DNA of 64,000 nt from CATOSP01 sp965204715 (lineage in GTDB: Bacteria > Chloroflexota > Dehalococcoidia > Lucifugimonadales > UBA3495), in the NCBI GenBank assembly GCA_965204715.1, contig OZ242009.1, positions 2,542,001 to 2,606,000 of the forward strand, read 5' to 3'. Below the pieces are notes generated by a model that searched no databases, was not told the DNA's origin, and worked only from the letters and a program-made list of their open reading frames with translations. Below, in pieces: positions 1 to 8,799 of this stretch. Within the stretch, counting starts at the first letter, position 1; every line of letters begins with the position of its first letter. The translations under genes and the position numbers were made by a program.

Positions 1-1060
1 TGCCCGCGGCGTGAACCTTTAGTATGGCCACCCTGCCCTGAATATCGGGCAGGTCCAGCGTCACGCGCCGGTCGAACCTGCCGGGCCGCAGCAATGCGGG
101 GTCGAGAATATCTGGACGGTTGGTGGCGGCTATGACGATGATGTTGGTGTTGGTCTCGAACCCATCCATCTCCACCAGGATCTGGTTAAGGGTCTGCTCC
201 CGCTCATCGTGGCCTCCGCCAAGTCCGGCGCCGCGGTGGCGTCCCACCGCGTCGATCTCGTCGACAAACACGATGCACGGGGCGTTGCGCTTGGCCTGCT
301 CGAACAGGTCGCGGACCCGGGCTGCGCCAACGCCAACGAACATTTCCACGAACTCGCTGCCGCTGATGTGGAAGAAGGGCACTCCTGCCTCCCCCGCCAC
401 GGCGCGGGCAAGCAGGGTCTTGCCAGTACCGGGCTGGCCAACCAGCAGTACGCCCTTGGGAATTCTGGCGCCAAGGGAAAGGAAGCGTTCCGGGTACTTG
501 AGGAACTCCACCACTTCCTGGAGTTCCGACTTCGCCTCCTCAACCCCCGCAACATCGGCGAAGCTTACGCCGGGACGGTTGAAGGGCATCATGCGAGCGC
601 GGCTGCGCCCGAAGCTCAGGGTCTGGTTGTTGCTGCCCTGGGCCTGGCGCATCATGAATAGTATCAGGCCGCCGAAAAAGATGAGCGGCAGGAAATTCAG
701 GAGAAGACCGAGGAAGCTGCCAAGGCCGGTGGAACCCTTGAAGGTGACTTCCACCCCTGTGGGGGGGCCTACCTGGACACCGTTCTGGAGCAGTATGTCG
801 AGCACATCCCCATTCTCACCGACCCTGCTGGAGAAGCGGTCTGGGCCGGTGCGGCTGGTGAGCCGAGGGATGACGGTCAGCTTCCTGCCGTCTACGATGA
901 TTTCGCGTACCTCGTTGTTCTCCGCCATCTTGACGACAGTAGTCAGGGGGATTTCGTTCCTGTTGCCGAAACTTGGCAACAGGGTATAGAAGATTACGAG
1001 GACCCCGATGATTACGAGGAGGTAGACGAAGCTATTTCGCAGCCACCTGTTGCTTCCCAT
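1..1060 (-). CDS. ftsH: ATP-dependent zinc metalloprotease FtsH, N-terminal part (runs off left edge)
   Basis: Membrane-anchored AAA+ protease that degrades misfolded membrane and regulatory proteins. About 353 codons are visible and the frame is still open at base 1, so the zinc protease half (HEAGH) lies outside the window. Translation shows a first membrane helix at about residues 9-29, a short extracytoplasmic domain, a second helix at about 113-137, then the AAA module with Walker A GQPGTGKT near residue 207, the pore loop FVGVGAARVRDLF, Walker B IVFVDEID and the second-region-of-homology sequence LLRPGRFDRR. The ATG at 1060 is preceded by GAGGT at a good distance. It has its own promoter upstream. 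Family identification is certain; the C-terminus cannot be judged. Confidence 0.97.
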   Translation of the reverse strand, partial: MGSNRWLRNSFVYLLVIIGVLVIFYTLLPSFGNRNEIPLTTVVKMAENNEVREIIVDGRKLTVIPRLTSRTGPDRFSSRVGENGDVLDILLQNGVQVGPPTGVEVTFKGSTGLGSFLGLLLNFLPLIFFGGLILFMMRQAQGSNNQTLSFGRSRARMMPFNRPGVSFADVAGVEEAKSELQEVVEFLKYPERFLSLGARIPKGVLLVGQPGTGKTLLARAVAGEAGVPFFHISGSEFVEMFVGVGAARVRDLFEQAKRNAPCIVFVDEIDAVGRHRGAGLGGGHDEREQTLNQILVEMDGFETNTNIIVIAATNRPDILDPALLRPGRFDRRVTLDLPDIQGRVAILKVHAAG

Positions 1061-1111
1061 AATGACCTCTTAGTGTTCCTGCCATGCCTACGGCATAGGG
1101 CCACTGTTACC

Positions 1112-1140
1112 ATATTAAATGACTACCCCGGAAATTGCAA
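1112..1140 (-). promoter_or_regulatory. Sigma-70-type promoter of ftsH
   Basis: Minus-strand TTGCAA (1135-1140), 17-nt spacer, TAATAT (1112-1117). It lies about 50 nt upstream of the ftsH ATG. The leader holds a small hairpin (ATGCC GTA GGCAT). The rest of the 1061-1389 gap contains only this promoter and the terminator at 1321-1361; I see no gene in it. Confidence 0.6.
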
Positions 1141-1320
1141 AGCAAAATGGAGGTTGAAATAGTGTTCTGTTTCAGGTCGTCTGACCGATGGACAACGGTT
1201 GGTGGGCTCCCGATTTTGGAAATGAATGATGGCAAGGGCGGGGATGAACCATTCTAAATTGCAATGCTGCGTTGACTGGACAGCGTTACTTTCGAGAACC
1301 GGCCTACTTAAGGAGAAACA

Positions 1321-1361
1321 AATACAAGGCCCAGCCGGTTAACCGGCCGGGCCTTGTATTT
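1321..1361. terminator. Strong hairpin terminator after the collagen-like gene
   Basis: A long inverted repeat, AATACAAGGCCC ... GGGCCTTGTATT, encloses a second palindrome (CCGGTTAACCGG). On the minus strand, the direction of the upstream collagen-like gene, the stem is followed by a T-rich stretch (TATTTGTTT). The symmetry would also allow termination from the other side. It separates the collagen-like gene from ftsH. Confidence 0.8.
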
Positions 1362-1389
1362 ATTGTGTCCGGGTTGCTTTCGGTAACGG

Positions 1390-2457
1390 CTACGATCCTG
1401 CCTCGGCTGGTGGACTCACTTTGACTCTAGCGCACACCGCGTACACCGTAAGCGTCCAACCTTCGGAGTTATCGCCGACCTCTTCAGCCTTGGCCATCCA
1501 AGCCGACGGCACCTCTCCCCTTATGCCAGTGGGGCGCGACTCTACTATGGAAACACTACCACCGGACACCGCAGCACCACCGGAAATGGCGGTCAACTCT
1601 TCACCAGCCTTGGCGCATTCTGCGGTTACGGTCTTGGCTCCACCGGCGGACTCGCTGGACTCAGTCACAATTTGAAGTTCAGAAATTCCCGGCTCGCCTT
1701 GCAAGCCCTGGGGGCCGTGAGGTCCCTGGATTCCCTCCGGGCCTGCCGCGCCGCGCAGTCCTGCCGGTCCCTGCGCCCCCGCAGGGCCCATAGGTCCTTG
1801 CGGGCCCGTCGGCCCTGCCGGTCCTTGGTCACCTGCATCGCCCTTGGGTCCCTGAGCGCCGGTCCCAGCAGGGCCCTGCTGTCCGGGTTCGCCCTGGATA
1901 CCCTGCGGGCCTTGCGGACCGGTGTCTCCCTTTTCACCGCGGGTTCCAATAGGCCCTTGCGGTCCGGTAGGCCCTTGCGGTCCGCGAAGCCCCTGGGGGC
2001 CGCCTGGGTCACCGGGGTCTCCCTTGTCTCCCTTGGGTCCCATGGGCCCTGTAGGTCCTTGTACACCCTGTACACCCTGGGGTCCTCTGGCTCCCTCAGG
2101 TCCGCGTGGTCCGCCTGGGTCTCCCTTGTCTCCCTTGGGTCCCTGCGGTCCCGCTGATCCGGCTGACCCAGCTTCTCCCCGAGATCCGGCTGGCCCCTGA
2201 GGACCGGCATCACCTTTGGGGCCTTGCTGGCCCGGCGCACCTGCAGAGCCCGCATCACCTTGAGGGCCGGCCGGTCCGGCTGGCCCAACTTCTCCCTGAG
2301 GGCCCGCTGGGCCGGTTGGTCCGGCTGGCCCTGATTCACCTGGTATCCCCTGAGCTCCTGTGCAGGCCGAGGCCACCAGTGCCACAGCAATTGCAATGGC
2401 TACGGCTCCTGGCCATCCTCGAACAACCGCGGTTACGCATTTGGACACAATTTTCAT
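1390..2457 (-). CDS. Collagen-like lipoprotein with Gly-X-Y repeats and a C-terminal globular domain
   Basis: Predicted surface protein, 355 aa. Residues 1-30 form a signal peptide ending in a plausible lipobox (VASA-C), so the protein is probably lipidated. About 220 residues follow as nearly uninterrupted Gly-X-Y triplets rich in GPQ, GPA, GPK, GDA and GDK, as in bacterial collagen-like proteins that form triple helices. The last ~100 residues have no repeats; they contain two cysteines in contexts (VTAECAKAGEE, TVYAVCARV) like the trimerising tail domain of such proteins. The start is the ATG at 2457: GGAGGT sits 9 nt before it, and the promoter's -10 box lies so close that an upstream GTG at 2475 would fall at the transcription start. 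The exact function, adhesion or matrix, is unknown. Confidence 0.9.
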   Translation of the reverse strand: MKIVSKCVTAVVRGWPGAVAIAIAVALVASACTGAQGIPGESGPAGPTGPAGPQGEVGPAGPAGPQGDAGSAGAPGQQGPKGDAGPQGPAGSRGEAGSAGSAGPQGPKGDKGDPGGPRGPEGARGPQGVQGVQGPTGPMGPKGDKGDPGDPGGPQGLRGPQGPTGPQGPIGTRGEKGDTGPQGPQGIQGEPGQQGPAGTGAQGPKGDAGDQGPAGPTGPQGPMGPAGAQGPAGLRGAAGPEGIQGPHGPQGLQGEPGISELQIVTESSESAGGAKTVTAECAKAGEELTAISGGAAVSGGSVSIVESRPTGIRGEVPSAWMAKAEEVGDNSEGWTLTVYAVCARVKVSPPAEAGS

Positions 2458-2478
2458 CTTTATGTTACCTCCCACGGG

Positions 2479-2507
2479 ACTATACTATGGGTTAATTTGG
2501 GCGTCAA
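2479..2507 (-). promoter_or_regulatory. Promoter of the collagen-like gene
   Basis: Minus-strand TTGACG (2502-2507), 17-nt spacer, TATAGT (2479-2484). The predicted transcript starts near 2472, only about 15 nt before the ATG at 2457, with GGAGGT between. Further on, 2508-2798 carries no gene I can support: an open frame runs through it into the sulfurtransferase, but its translation has no family resemblance. Confidence 0.65.
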
Positions 2508-2798
2508 GTAGGAAAATCGGTCAATATAAGATTTGATCCCTGATGTTAATTGAATACGGATTCCTTAATATGTACATCGTATTCACAATCCTATACTGGC
2601 AATATTGCTCGAAAGCCGTTGGAAACATGTGCAAATAACGTCACCAACATGTTTAGAATTGGCTCGGACTATCCTGTCGTACACTCCGGGCCTCGATACC
2701 GTTCGATTGAGGCTTCAAGCGGCATTCTCTTCTATGCTAACGGATGGTGTTGTATGATAGCGGCGAAACCTTACACCGCTCTGTACGGAGGATATGGA

Positions 2799-3641
2799 AT
2801 GGCTGAGTACGCCCATCCTGAATCACTGGTCAGCACAGATTGGGTCGCTGAGCACGGGAGCGACAATAATGTCCGGCTTGTGGAAGTGGATGTTGATACA
2901 GGAGCATACGAAAGAGGGCATATTGCCGGGGCTGTAGGGTGGAACTGGCAGTCCCAGTTGCAACAGGAAGTCCGCCGCGACCTGGTGGGCAAGGAGGAAC
3001 TGGAGGGCTTGCTGGGACGGTCGGGCATCGGCAACGACACGACGGTCGTTCTGTATGGAGATAACAACAACTGGTTCGCTGCCTGGGCTTTTTGGCAGTT
3101 GAAGTATTACGGCCATGCCGACGTGCGCATAATGAATGGCGGGCGGGCCAAATGGGAGGCTGAGGGCAGACCCATGACCACCGAAGTTCCCAGCCCGGCT
3201 CCAGCTGCCTACAGGGCCTCGGACCCGGATGACAGCATCCGGGCCTACCGCGACCAGGTCCTCCAGTGGGTCAACTCCGGTTCGATATCGCTGGTGGACG
3301 TGCGCTCCCCGGCCGAGTTCAGTGGCGAATTGCTGGCCCCTGAGAACCTGCCCCAGGAAGGCTCCCAGCGGGGCGGACATATCCCGGGCGCGTCCAATAT
3401 CCCTTGGGGGCAAGCGGTAGCCGAGGATGGCACATTCAAACCGGCGGACGAGCTTCAGGCTCTCTACGGCGGCCGGGGAATCGACGGCAGCCGGGATACC
3501 GTCGCCTACTGCCGGATTGGCGAGCGCTCGTCTCATACCTGGTTCGTCCTGACCCAGCTTCTCGGCTTGGAGAACGTCCGAAACTACGATGGCTCCTGGA
3601 CCGAATGGGGCAGCATCGTCGGAGCGCCGATAGAAAAGTAG
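2799..3641 (+). CDS. Thiosulfate sulfurtransferase (two-domain rhodanese)
   Basis: Transfers sulfane sulfur from thiosulfate or a related donor to a thiophilic acceptor; cytosolic, 280 aa, the usual size. It has two rhodanese domains: an inactive N-terminal one (residues ~10-125) and a catalytic C-terminal one (~150-275). The active-site loop is CRIGERSSHTWF, identical in form to the actinobacterial CysA/SseA type, with the cysteine as nucleophile. The frame is open far upstream, but GGAGGA (2787-2792) six bases before the ATG at 2799, and family length, fix the start there. A terminator follows at 3681. No sulfur-metabolism gene is adjacent, so the physiological substrate is open. Confidence 0.92.
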   Translation: MAEYAHPESLVSTDWVAEHGSDNNVRLVEVDVDTGAYERGHIAGAVGWNWQSQLQQEVRRDLVGKEELEGLLGRSGIGNDTTVVLYGDNNNWFAAWAFWQLKYYGHADVRIMNGGRAKWEAEGRPMTTEVPSPAPAAYRASDPDDSIRAYRDQVLQWVNSGSISLVDVRSPAEFSGELLAPENLPQEGSQRGGHIPGASNIPWGQAVAEDGTFKPADELQALYGGRGIDGSRDTVAYCRIGERSSHTWFVLTQLLGLENVRNYDGSWTEWGSIVGAPIEK

Positions 3642-3680
3642 CCCGAAACGGTCTTCAAGCGCCGTATCAACACCTTTCCG

Positions 3681-3712
3681 GGGACGGGTCTCAAACCCGT
3701 CCCTTTGTGTTT
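3681..3712 (+). terminator. Rho-independent terminator of the sulfurtransferase gene
   Basis: Perfect 9-bp stem GGGACGGGT / ACCCGTCCC with loop CTCAA, followed by TTTGTGTTT, 40 nt after the stop codon. Confidence 0.85.
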
Positions 3713-3830
3713 GGGTGAGAACCCTCGACCCTGGAGAAATTTCATGCCCTTCTATTAGGATAGGTAGACGGACAGGTAGACCGCCCCCCAATAATATGAC
3801 GGCGGGAATATGACCAGAGGAAATTATTTC

Positions 3831-3893
3831 GTTACAAATTGGAAAAACCCGTTTTACAAATCAGCAACATAGGTGTAATAGCTGCCATATAAC
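3831..3893 (+). promoter_or_regulatory. 11-bp phased operator (GlnR/PhoP-like) and promoter of amt
   Basis: Five half-sites at exact 11-bp steps: GTTAC (3831), GAAAA (3842), TTTAC (3853), GCAAC (3864), GTAAT (3875). This alternates GTnAC and GnAAC as in the consensus for actinobacterial GlnR. A -10-like TATAAC lies at 3888-3893 and no good -35 is present; the array covers the -35 position, as at activator-dependent promoters. The spacing is read directly; which regulator binds is inferred from the ammonium transporter downstream. Confidence 0.55.
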
Positions 3894-3940
3894 CTTGCGT
3901 CTTGGGGGCAACCGAAATTCTACCCTTGGAGTGGATTGCT

Positions 3941-5257
3941 ATGTTACGTCGGTTACTGCTTGTTGCAATGGCTGGGTTGTTGGCGGCGGGGATCTTGGCA
4001 GGATACAACGTCGCGTTCGCGCAGGACATCACGTCAGATGCGGACAAACTGGACCAGAGCGGCAACATCATCTGGATGCTGGGCGCGTTCCTGGTCTTCT
4101 TCATGCAGGCCGGATTCGCTTTCCTGGGCGCGGGCTTGATCAGGAGCAGGAACACCGTAAATTACATGACCAAGAGCTTCATGGACTTTGCGATGGCGTC
4201 CCTGTCCTTCTGGGCATTCGGGTTTGCGCTGATGTGGGGGACGTCGGCAGCCGGAATCGTTGGGACGACGAACTTCTTCGTTACTGATGGGGCAGACGGG
4301 CAGACCTATGTTGACTGGGTGTTCCAGATGGTCTTCGCCGGGACAGCCGCCACCATCGTGGCAGGAGCCGTGGCGGAACGGACGAAGACGCAGGCATACC
4401 TGGCATACAGTTTCATCATCGGCGCGATCATCTACCCACTTTATGGCCACTGGGTGTGGGGCGGCGGATGGCTTGGCTCGCTGGAAGCGATAGGACTGCC
4501 GGCGGCGGCCGACTACGCAGGTTCAGGTGTGGTGCACGCGGTAGGCGGCTTCCTGGCCCTCGCCGGTGCGGCGGTTGTTGGACCCCGCCTGGGTAAGTTC
4601 AATGCTGACGGCTCGGCCAACGTGCTTGCGGGCCACAATGCGCCTTTCGTAGTAATCGGCACATTTATCCTGTTCTTCGGCTGGTTCGGGTTCAATATCA
4701 ATACCGGCGACTCCATCGGCCTGAACGCCATGAACACTCTCCTCTCCGGCGCGACCGGAGCGGTCGTTGCCCTGTATATCCAGCTCGTGCGCACCGGCAA
4801 GACCGACATCCTGATGGCCTGCAACGGGGCCCTGGCCGGCCTGGTGGGCATCACGGCGCCAGTGGCATTCGTCGAACCCTGGTCGGCGGTTGTCATCGGA
4901 GCTATCTCCGCGCCGATAATGATGGCATCCGTCAACATCATTGAAAGCGTCTTCAAGATCGATGACCCGGTTGGTGCAATCTCGGTCCACGGCACTTGCG
5001 GTCTGTGGGGAATCCTTGCCGTGGGTATCTTCGCCAACGGCAACAATGGGACCACCGGCCTGATTGCAGGGGACTCGCTGCAAATCGTGTCCCAGCTGAT
5101 CAGCATGGGTGTTGTTCTTGCTTGGGCACTGGTCACCGGCTTCATACTGTTCTTTGTCCTCAAAGTCACTATGGGTGTCCGTGCAACTGACGAGGAACAG
5201 AGGGAAGGTCTGGACTCTACCGAGCATGGCGTGGTCGCTTACCCGGGTGAGGCCTAG
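3941..5257 (+). CDS. amt: Ammonium transporter (Amt/MEP/Rh family)
   Basis: Inner-membrane ammonium channel, 438 aa. A cleavable-looking signal peptide (residues 1-27, ending VAFAQ) precedes eleven expected membrane helices. The two pore histidines are present, in GSGVVHAVGG and ISVHGTCGLWG, as are the family sequences GAFLVFFMQAGFAFLGAG and FGWFGFNINTGDS. The C-terminal tail is short and cytosolic. The ATG at 3941 follows GGAG by about 9 nt; a TTG further upstream is less likely. No glnK/glnB-type PII gene is adjacent, which is unusual for amt loci. The phased operator upstream and the two glutamine synthetase genes 10 kb downstream suggest induction under nitrogen limitation. Confidence 0.96.
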   Translation: MLRRLLLVAMAGLLAAGILAGYNVAFAQDITSDADKLDQSGNIIWMLGAFLVFFMQAGFAFLGAGLIRSRNTVNYMTKSFMDFAMASLSFWAFGFALMWGTSAAGIVGTTNFFVTDGADGQTYVDWVFQMVFAGTAATIVAGAVAERTKTQAYLAYSFIIGAIIYPLYGHWVWGGGWLGSLEAIGLPAAADYAGSGVVHAVGGFLALAGAAVVGPRLGKFNADGSANVLAGHNAPFVVIGTFILFFGWFGFNINTGDSIGLNAMNTLLSGATGAVVALYIQLVRTGKTDILMACNGALAGLVGITAPVAFVEPWSAVVIGAISAPIMMASVNIIESVFKIDDPVGAISVHGTCGLWGILAVGIFANGNNGTTGLIAGDSLQIVSQLISMGVVLAWALVTGFILFFVLKVTMGVRATDEEQREGLDSTEHGVVAYPGEA

Positions 5258-5345
5258 CCTCCAAGCCGGATGGCTTGCCCTTGCGACAAGGGGCGAGGCC
5301 GTCCGATCCTGTGCGCGGGAATCAAGTATCGCGCACTAACGTGAT

Positions 5346-5387
5346 TGACCTCGTCATCCTGGTCTGTCAGCCAGGATGACGAGGTCA
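5346..5387. terminator. Long perfect hairpin after amt
   Basis: A perfect 17-bp inverted repeat (5346-5362 and 5371-5387; arm begins TGACCTCGTCATCCTGG) with an 8-nt loop, 90 nt after the amt stop. There is no clear T-run after either arm, so it may be a terminator of the factor-assisted kind or an mRNA-stabilising 3' structure. Confidence 0.55.
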
Positions 5388-5757
5388 CACAGTCTTACCG
5401 AACTCTTCTTCAATCTCCGGCTCAGATGCTCCTTCGACACGTCCTGGCCGAATCACATCGTCCTGTAGATGCACACCCCGCCTTGAGTCCAGCCCAGAAG
5501 CAGCCCGTGGCCGGACGTTGACAATGGGAGGGCGTCTGGCTAACATCCGTTGCATCACCGATGTCGGGTTGCCTCGCAACGCCGTGCAGTCGCAGGAATT
5601 CCTCTACGTGCCGCACGTGTTGGCAAATTAGCTAGGCAGACTCAGTGGTCGTCGTCATTATCAGCTTCACATCAACCGATAAATTCCCCGCCAGCTTGCG
5701 AGAACCCACACACAACCGTATCCTCAACCGCTTGCCTCAACTCCCGGTGGCGCTCTA
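5388..5757. other. Intergenic stretch with no recognisable gene
   Basis: About 370 bases between the amt hairpin and yvcK. Short open frames on both strands have no family resemblance, no good ribosome-binding site and no membrane or signal pattern. No clear promoter was found for yvcK. Confidence 0.4.
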
Positions 5758-7173
5758 ATGGGAGACTCTCCGCCTCGGGTGACGGGTCCTCAGCGCGGCG
5801 AGAGGCCGGAGACGCCGTGGAGAATCCACGTTTCAGATGGACTGTCCGGCCTTCCCTTGACCACCCGAATCCTGGTGTTGCTGACTCCGGGCATCTCCCT
5901 GAAACGTTGGTTGTTCATTGGAGGGCTGGGATTAGCGGCTATATGCCTTGGCGTCCTGCTCGCCCTTCAAGTGCCCCTCGGCTCCGGCTTGGACTCGTTG
6001 GCAGGAGCGCTCAGCCCTAGAGGAACTCATAGCCTGCTCAGGGGAGGCATATGCATTGTCGCCGGCACAGTTCTCACCGCTTTAGCTGCATATATGCTGA
6101 ATCGGACCTTGTCCAACGCGAGAAGCAGGAGAAGGCACTGGCCACTGATAGACTCAATATACATCGACCGCGTGTTGGCCACAGGGCCGAAGATAGTGGC
6201 CATCGGAGGCGGCAGCGGCCTGCCCAACCTGCTCCGGGGATTGAAGCACTACACGACGAACATCACCGCGGTAGTCACCGTTGCTGACGACGGAGGCAGC
6301 TCCGGCCGGCTCCGTTCCGAAATGGACATGCCGCCACCTGGAGACATACGTAACTGCCTGGTGGCCCTGGCCGACCCGCTCTATCAAAGCGGGGCCGTCA
6401 TGCAGGAGTTGATGGACTACCGCTTCTCCACCAACGGCCAATTGGACGGCCACAGCTTCGGGAATATCCTCATCGCCGCCTTGGCAGATATCGAGGGCGG
6501 CTTCTACAAGGGAGTGGAGACTGCCGGGCAGTTGTTGCGGATTAGGGGCAAGGTAGTCCCATCTACCTCAAGCAACGTTACCTTGGTGGGCAGGACCGTC
6601 TCAGGCCAGCGACTGGTCGGCGAGACCGAAGTGGGTTCAACCAGGGAGCACCTGCGGATGGTATCGCTTGACCCGCACTGCGCCCCGCCACACCCGGAGG
6701 CGGTGCGGGCGATCGCGGAGGCCGACCTGCTGATCCTGGGTCCCGGCAGCCTCTTTACCAGCGTGGTGCCGAACCTGCTGGTCAGCGGGATCGCCTCCGC
6801 TGTCCAGGACACCGGTGCGCTGAAGATGTTTGTGTGCAATGTAGCCGACCAACCGGGAGAGACCGACGGGTTCACCATCCCGGACTACGTGGAGGTTATC
6901 CGCCACTACTCTGGTCACGCCTCGATAGATGCTGTGGTCGCCAACAACAACTTGCTGGACGTTGAGCGCGAGGCGGCTTTCAAGCTCGTCCGCCCCGAGG
7001 CTGTTTGGAACGACTCTGCCAAGTATGTGCTGGCAGACGTCATCAGCGAAAACCGACCCACCAGGCATGACCCGGCAAAACTCGCCCAAGCCATCACCAG
7101 GGCCTACAGCAGGAACCGGGGCAACCGTACCCGGCTGCCCCGGAGTTTATATCACCTCTTGCCCGGCCACTAG
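5758..7173 (+). CDS. yvcK: YvcK/CofD-like protein (gluconeogenesis factor family) with N-terminal membrane segment
   Basis: Member of the YvcK (UPF0052) family, which binds UDP-sugars and affects cell shape and carbon metabolism in Gram-positive bacteria. The conserved start of the Rossmann-like domain is at about residue 140 (KIVAIGGGSGLPNLLRGLK), followed by TVADDGGSSGRLR, PPGDIRNCL and LGPGSLFTSVVPNLLV. Unlike the Bacillus protein, about 135 residues precede the domain and hold two hydrophobic helices (about 60-78 and 97-117), giving a membrane-tethered form. The start is uncertain because no good Shine-Dalgarno precedes the ATG at 5758. The gene appears monocistronic and converges with the downstream transporter gene. 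Confidence 0.9.
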   Translation: MGDSPPRVTGPQRGERPETPWRIHVSDGLSGLPLTTRILVLLTPGISLKRWLFIGGLGLAAICLGVLLALQVPLGSGLDSLAGALSPRGTHSLLRGGICIVAGTVLTALAAYMLNRTLSNARSRRRHWPLIDSIYIDRVLATGPKIVAIGGGSGLPNLLRGLKHYTTNITAVVTVADDGGSSGRLRSEMDMPPPGDIRNCLVALADPLYQSGAVMQELMDYRFSTNGQLDGHSFGNILIAALADIEGGFYKGVETAGQLLRIRGKVVPSTSSNVTLVGRTVSGQRLVGETEVGSTREHLRMVSLDPHCAPPHPEAVRAIAEADLLILGPGSLFTSVVPNLLVSGIASAVQDTGALKMFVCNVADQPGETDGFTIPDYVEVIRHYSGHASIDAVVANNNLLDVEREAAFKLVRPEAVWNDSAKYVLADVISENRPTRHDPAKLAQAITRAYSRNRGNRTRLPRSLYHLLPGH

Positions 7174-7208
7174 GAACTTAGCGCACCATCAGCACGAGAC
7201 GGACCGGC

Positions 7209-8597
7209 CTAATGCCGGCCGTGTTCTCCATCGTGGCCGTGATCATGCCCATGTTCGCCCTCGTTGGCATGGCCGTGGCCGTGGCCGTGGCTGTGGTGTC
7301 CGGTAACGGCAGGGCGTCCCGGCGGTGCCAGGGGCACCAGCAGCAAAACCACCGAGGAAACCAGGTAGAGTGCGGCGATGAAGTAGAAGGTCGCGTGTAT
7401 GCCCTGGGTGTCGAACAAGGCCCCGGCAATGAGAGGGGAGGACGCGGCCAGGGCGAACCGGGAGAAGGAGAACACTCCCAGGGTGCTCGCCGCCACTCCT
7501 TCGCCCACGGTGTCCAGCGCCGCTGCGGTGAGGATTGGCTGATCGCTGAAGAAGAACGTCCCGATCAGCGCCAGGATTACGATGAGTGAGATGCCTTCCC
7601 CAAAGGGCACAAGCAGCGCGGTGAGTAGGCACAGGACCAACAGTCCCGGGACCAGGACAACCTTCCTCCCGAAGCGGTCGGATAGGTATCCCATTGCCGG
7701 GGTGGATATGACGCCTACGCCCACCAGCAGGGCCACGTGCAGCCCAAGGTTCCACTTGGCCATGCCCAGCCCTGCGGCAGCGTTTTCTCCCGTGGGAGCT
7801 TCCGGCAAGCCGAGGTACAGGGCCAGGAATGGAACGAAGGCTACGGCAGCCATCCCCCGGAGACCTCCGACCAGCATGATGCCCCACAGCCGCGGGTGGC
7901 TGCGGAAGGACTGGCCTGTCTGCGAAAGCTGCTCGCCGAGACCGGTAACCCGTGTGTCCCCGGAGGCATTCTTGCCGATGTCGTGGAATGCCCAGTAGAC
8001 CAGGAAGCTGAGCACGAGAGGCAAGACCGTGTAGACGCTCAGAATCTCGCGCCAAGACAGTGCGACAATAAGCACGCCGGAGAGAAGAAAGCCGGTAAGG
8101 GCCGGGCCAAGGACATCCCCTATGTTTCCGCCGATGCCGTGAAAGGACAGGGCCGACCCCCGATGGTGGGAAAAGTGGTGGGACAGCGCAGCCGTGGCGG
8201 GCAGATGCCAGACCGACGCTGCCATTGCGACAATAGCCATGCCCAGCAGCAGTACCGGATATATTGGGGCCAGTCCCATGACCAGCCAGCCTATGCCGAA
8301 CAGGGCCATGCAGAAGGCCATGACCAGACCCCAGTACCGGCGCACCATGTCCGTCACCACGCCGCCCGGCAGCGCAATGACGCCCGATACGACCTCTCGT
8401 GTGGTCGAGATTGCGCCCACCTGGACGCCGGACAGGCCGAAGGTGGCTACCACCGCCGGGAGCATCACAAAGAAACTTTGGGTGAACCAGTGGAAGATGC
8501 CGTGTCCGCCGCTAAGTCCGCTCAGGATGAATGGCGCGGTCCCTCTCAGCCCCCTGGGCCGGTTTTCTACGGCATGTCCCGGATGAGCTTCCTGCAT
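7209..8597 (-). CDS. Major facilitator superfamily transporter with histidine-rich C-terminal tail
   Basis: Twelve-helix inner-membrane transporter of about 462 aa, resembling the fosmidomycin-resistance/sugar-efflux branch of the superfamily. Between helices 2 and 3 it has a loop of the form GxxTDMVRRYWG and between 8 and 9 GYLSDRFGRKVVLVPG, the standard MFS loop motif. The last ~30 residues are almost entirely His, Gly, Asp and Glu, with GHGHGH and HGHDHGHDGEHGRH, a likely metal-binding tail. The ATG at 8597 follows GGGAG; the longer open frame starts without a site. It is transcribed away from ligA. The substrate is unknown; the tail hints at metal sensing or buffering. Confidence 0.85.
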   Translation of the reverse strand: MQEAHPGHAVENRPRGLRGTAPFILSGLSGGHGIFHWFTQSFFVMLPAVVATFGLSGVQVGAISTTREVVSGVIALPGGVVTDMVRRYWGLVMAFCMALFGIGWLVMGLAPIYPVLLLGMAIVAMAASVWHLPATAALSHHFSHHRGSALSFHGIGGNIGDVLGPALTGFLLSGVLIVALSWREILSVYTVLPLVLSFLVYWAFHDIGKNASGDTRVTGLGEQLSQTGQSFRSHPRLWGIMLVGGLRGMAAVAFVPFLALYLGLPEAPTGENAAAGLGMAKWNLGLHVALLVGVGVISTPAMGYLSDRFGRKVVLVPGLLVLCLLTALLVPFGEGISLIVILALIGTFFFSDQPILTAAALDTVGEGVAASTLGVFSFSRFALAASSPLIAGALFDTQGIHATFYFIAALYLVSSVVLLLVPLAPPGRPAVTGHHSHGHGHGHANEGEHGHDHGHDGEHGRH

Positions 8598-8709
8598 GTC
8601 GCGCTCCCTCTGGAGGCCCGGGACCTGGACGCGGCAGGGGCCGGTGCCGCCGCTCAGGACCCGCCTCCCGGTGGTTAAGCTTGTGGAAAAGTGACAGGTG
8701 GAACCTTTC

Positions 8710-8737
8710 TTCTTGGATTCACCAGCGATATTATACT
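8710..8737 (+). promoter_or_regulatory. Candidate promoter of ligA
   Basis: TTCTTG (8710-8715), 16-nt spacer, TATACT (8732-8737), 62 nt before the ligA ATG. The -10 is good, the -35 weak. If correct, the long open frame upstream of the ATG at 8800 is largely untranscribed. Confidence 0.35.
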
Positions 8738-8799
8738 TGTTGGCCTTGCCATTCAACGCCACGGCCAGCCAATTACGGAATCAACCGGAGACCGAAAGC

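Noticed and set aside
1421..2495. Several long open frames on both strands overlapping the collagen-like gene
   Set aside because: They are out-of-frame readings of the Gly-X-Y repeat DNA, which lacks stop codons in other frames; only the 1390-2457 frame has a signal peptide, ribosome-binding site and promoter.
2823..3791. 322-codon open frame antisense to the sulfurtransferase
   Set aside because: Antisense shadow; runs through the sulfurtransferase terminator.
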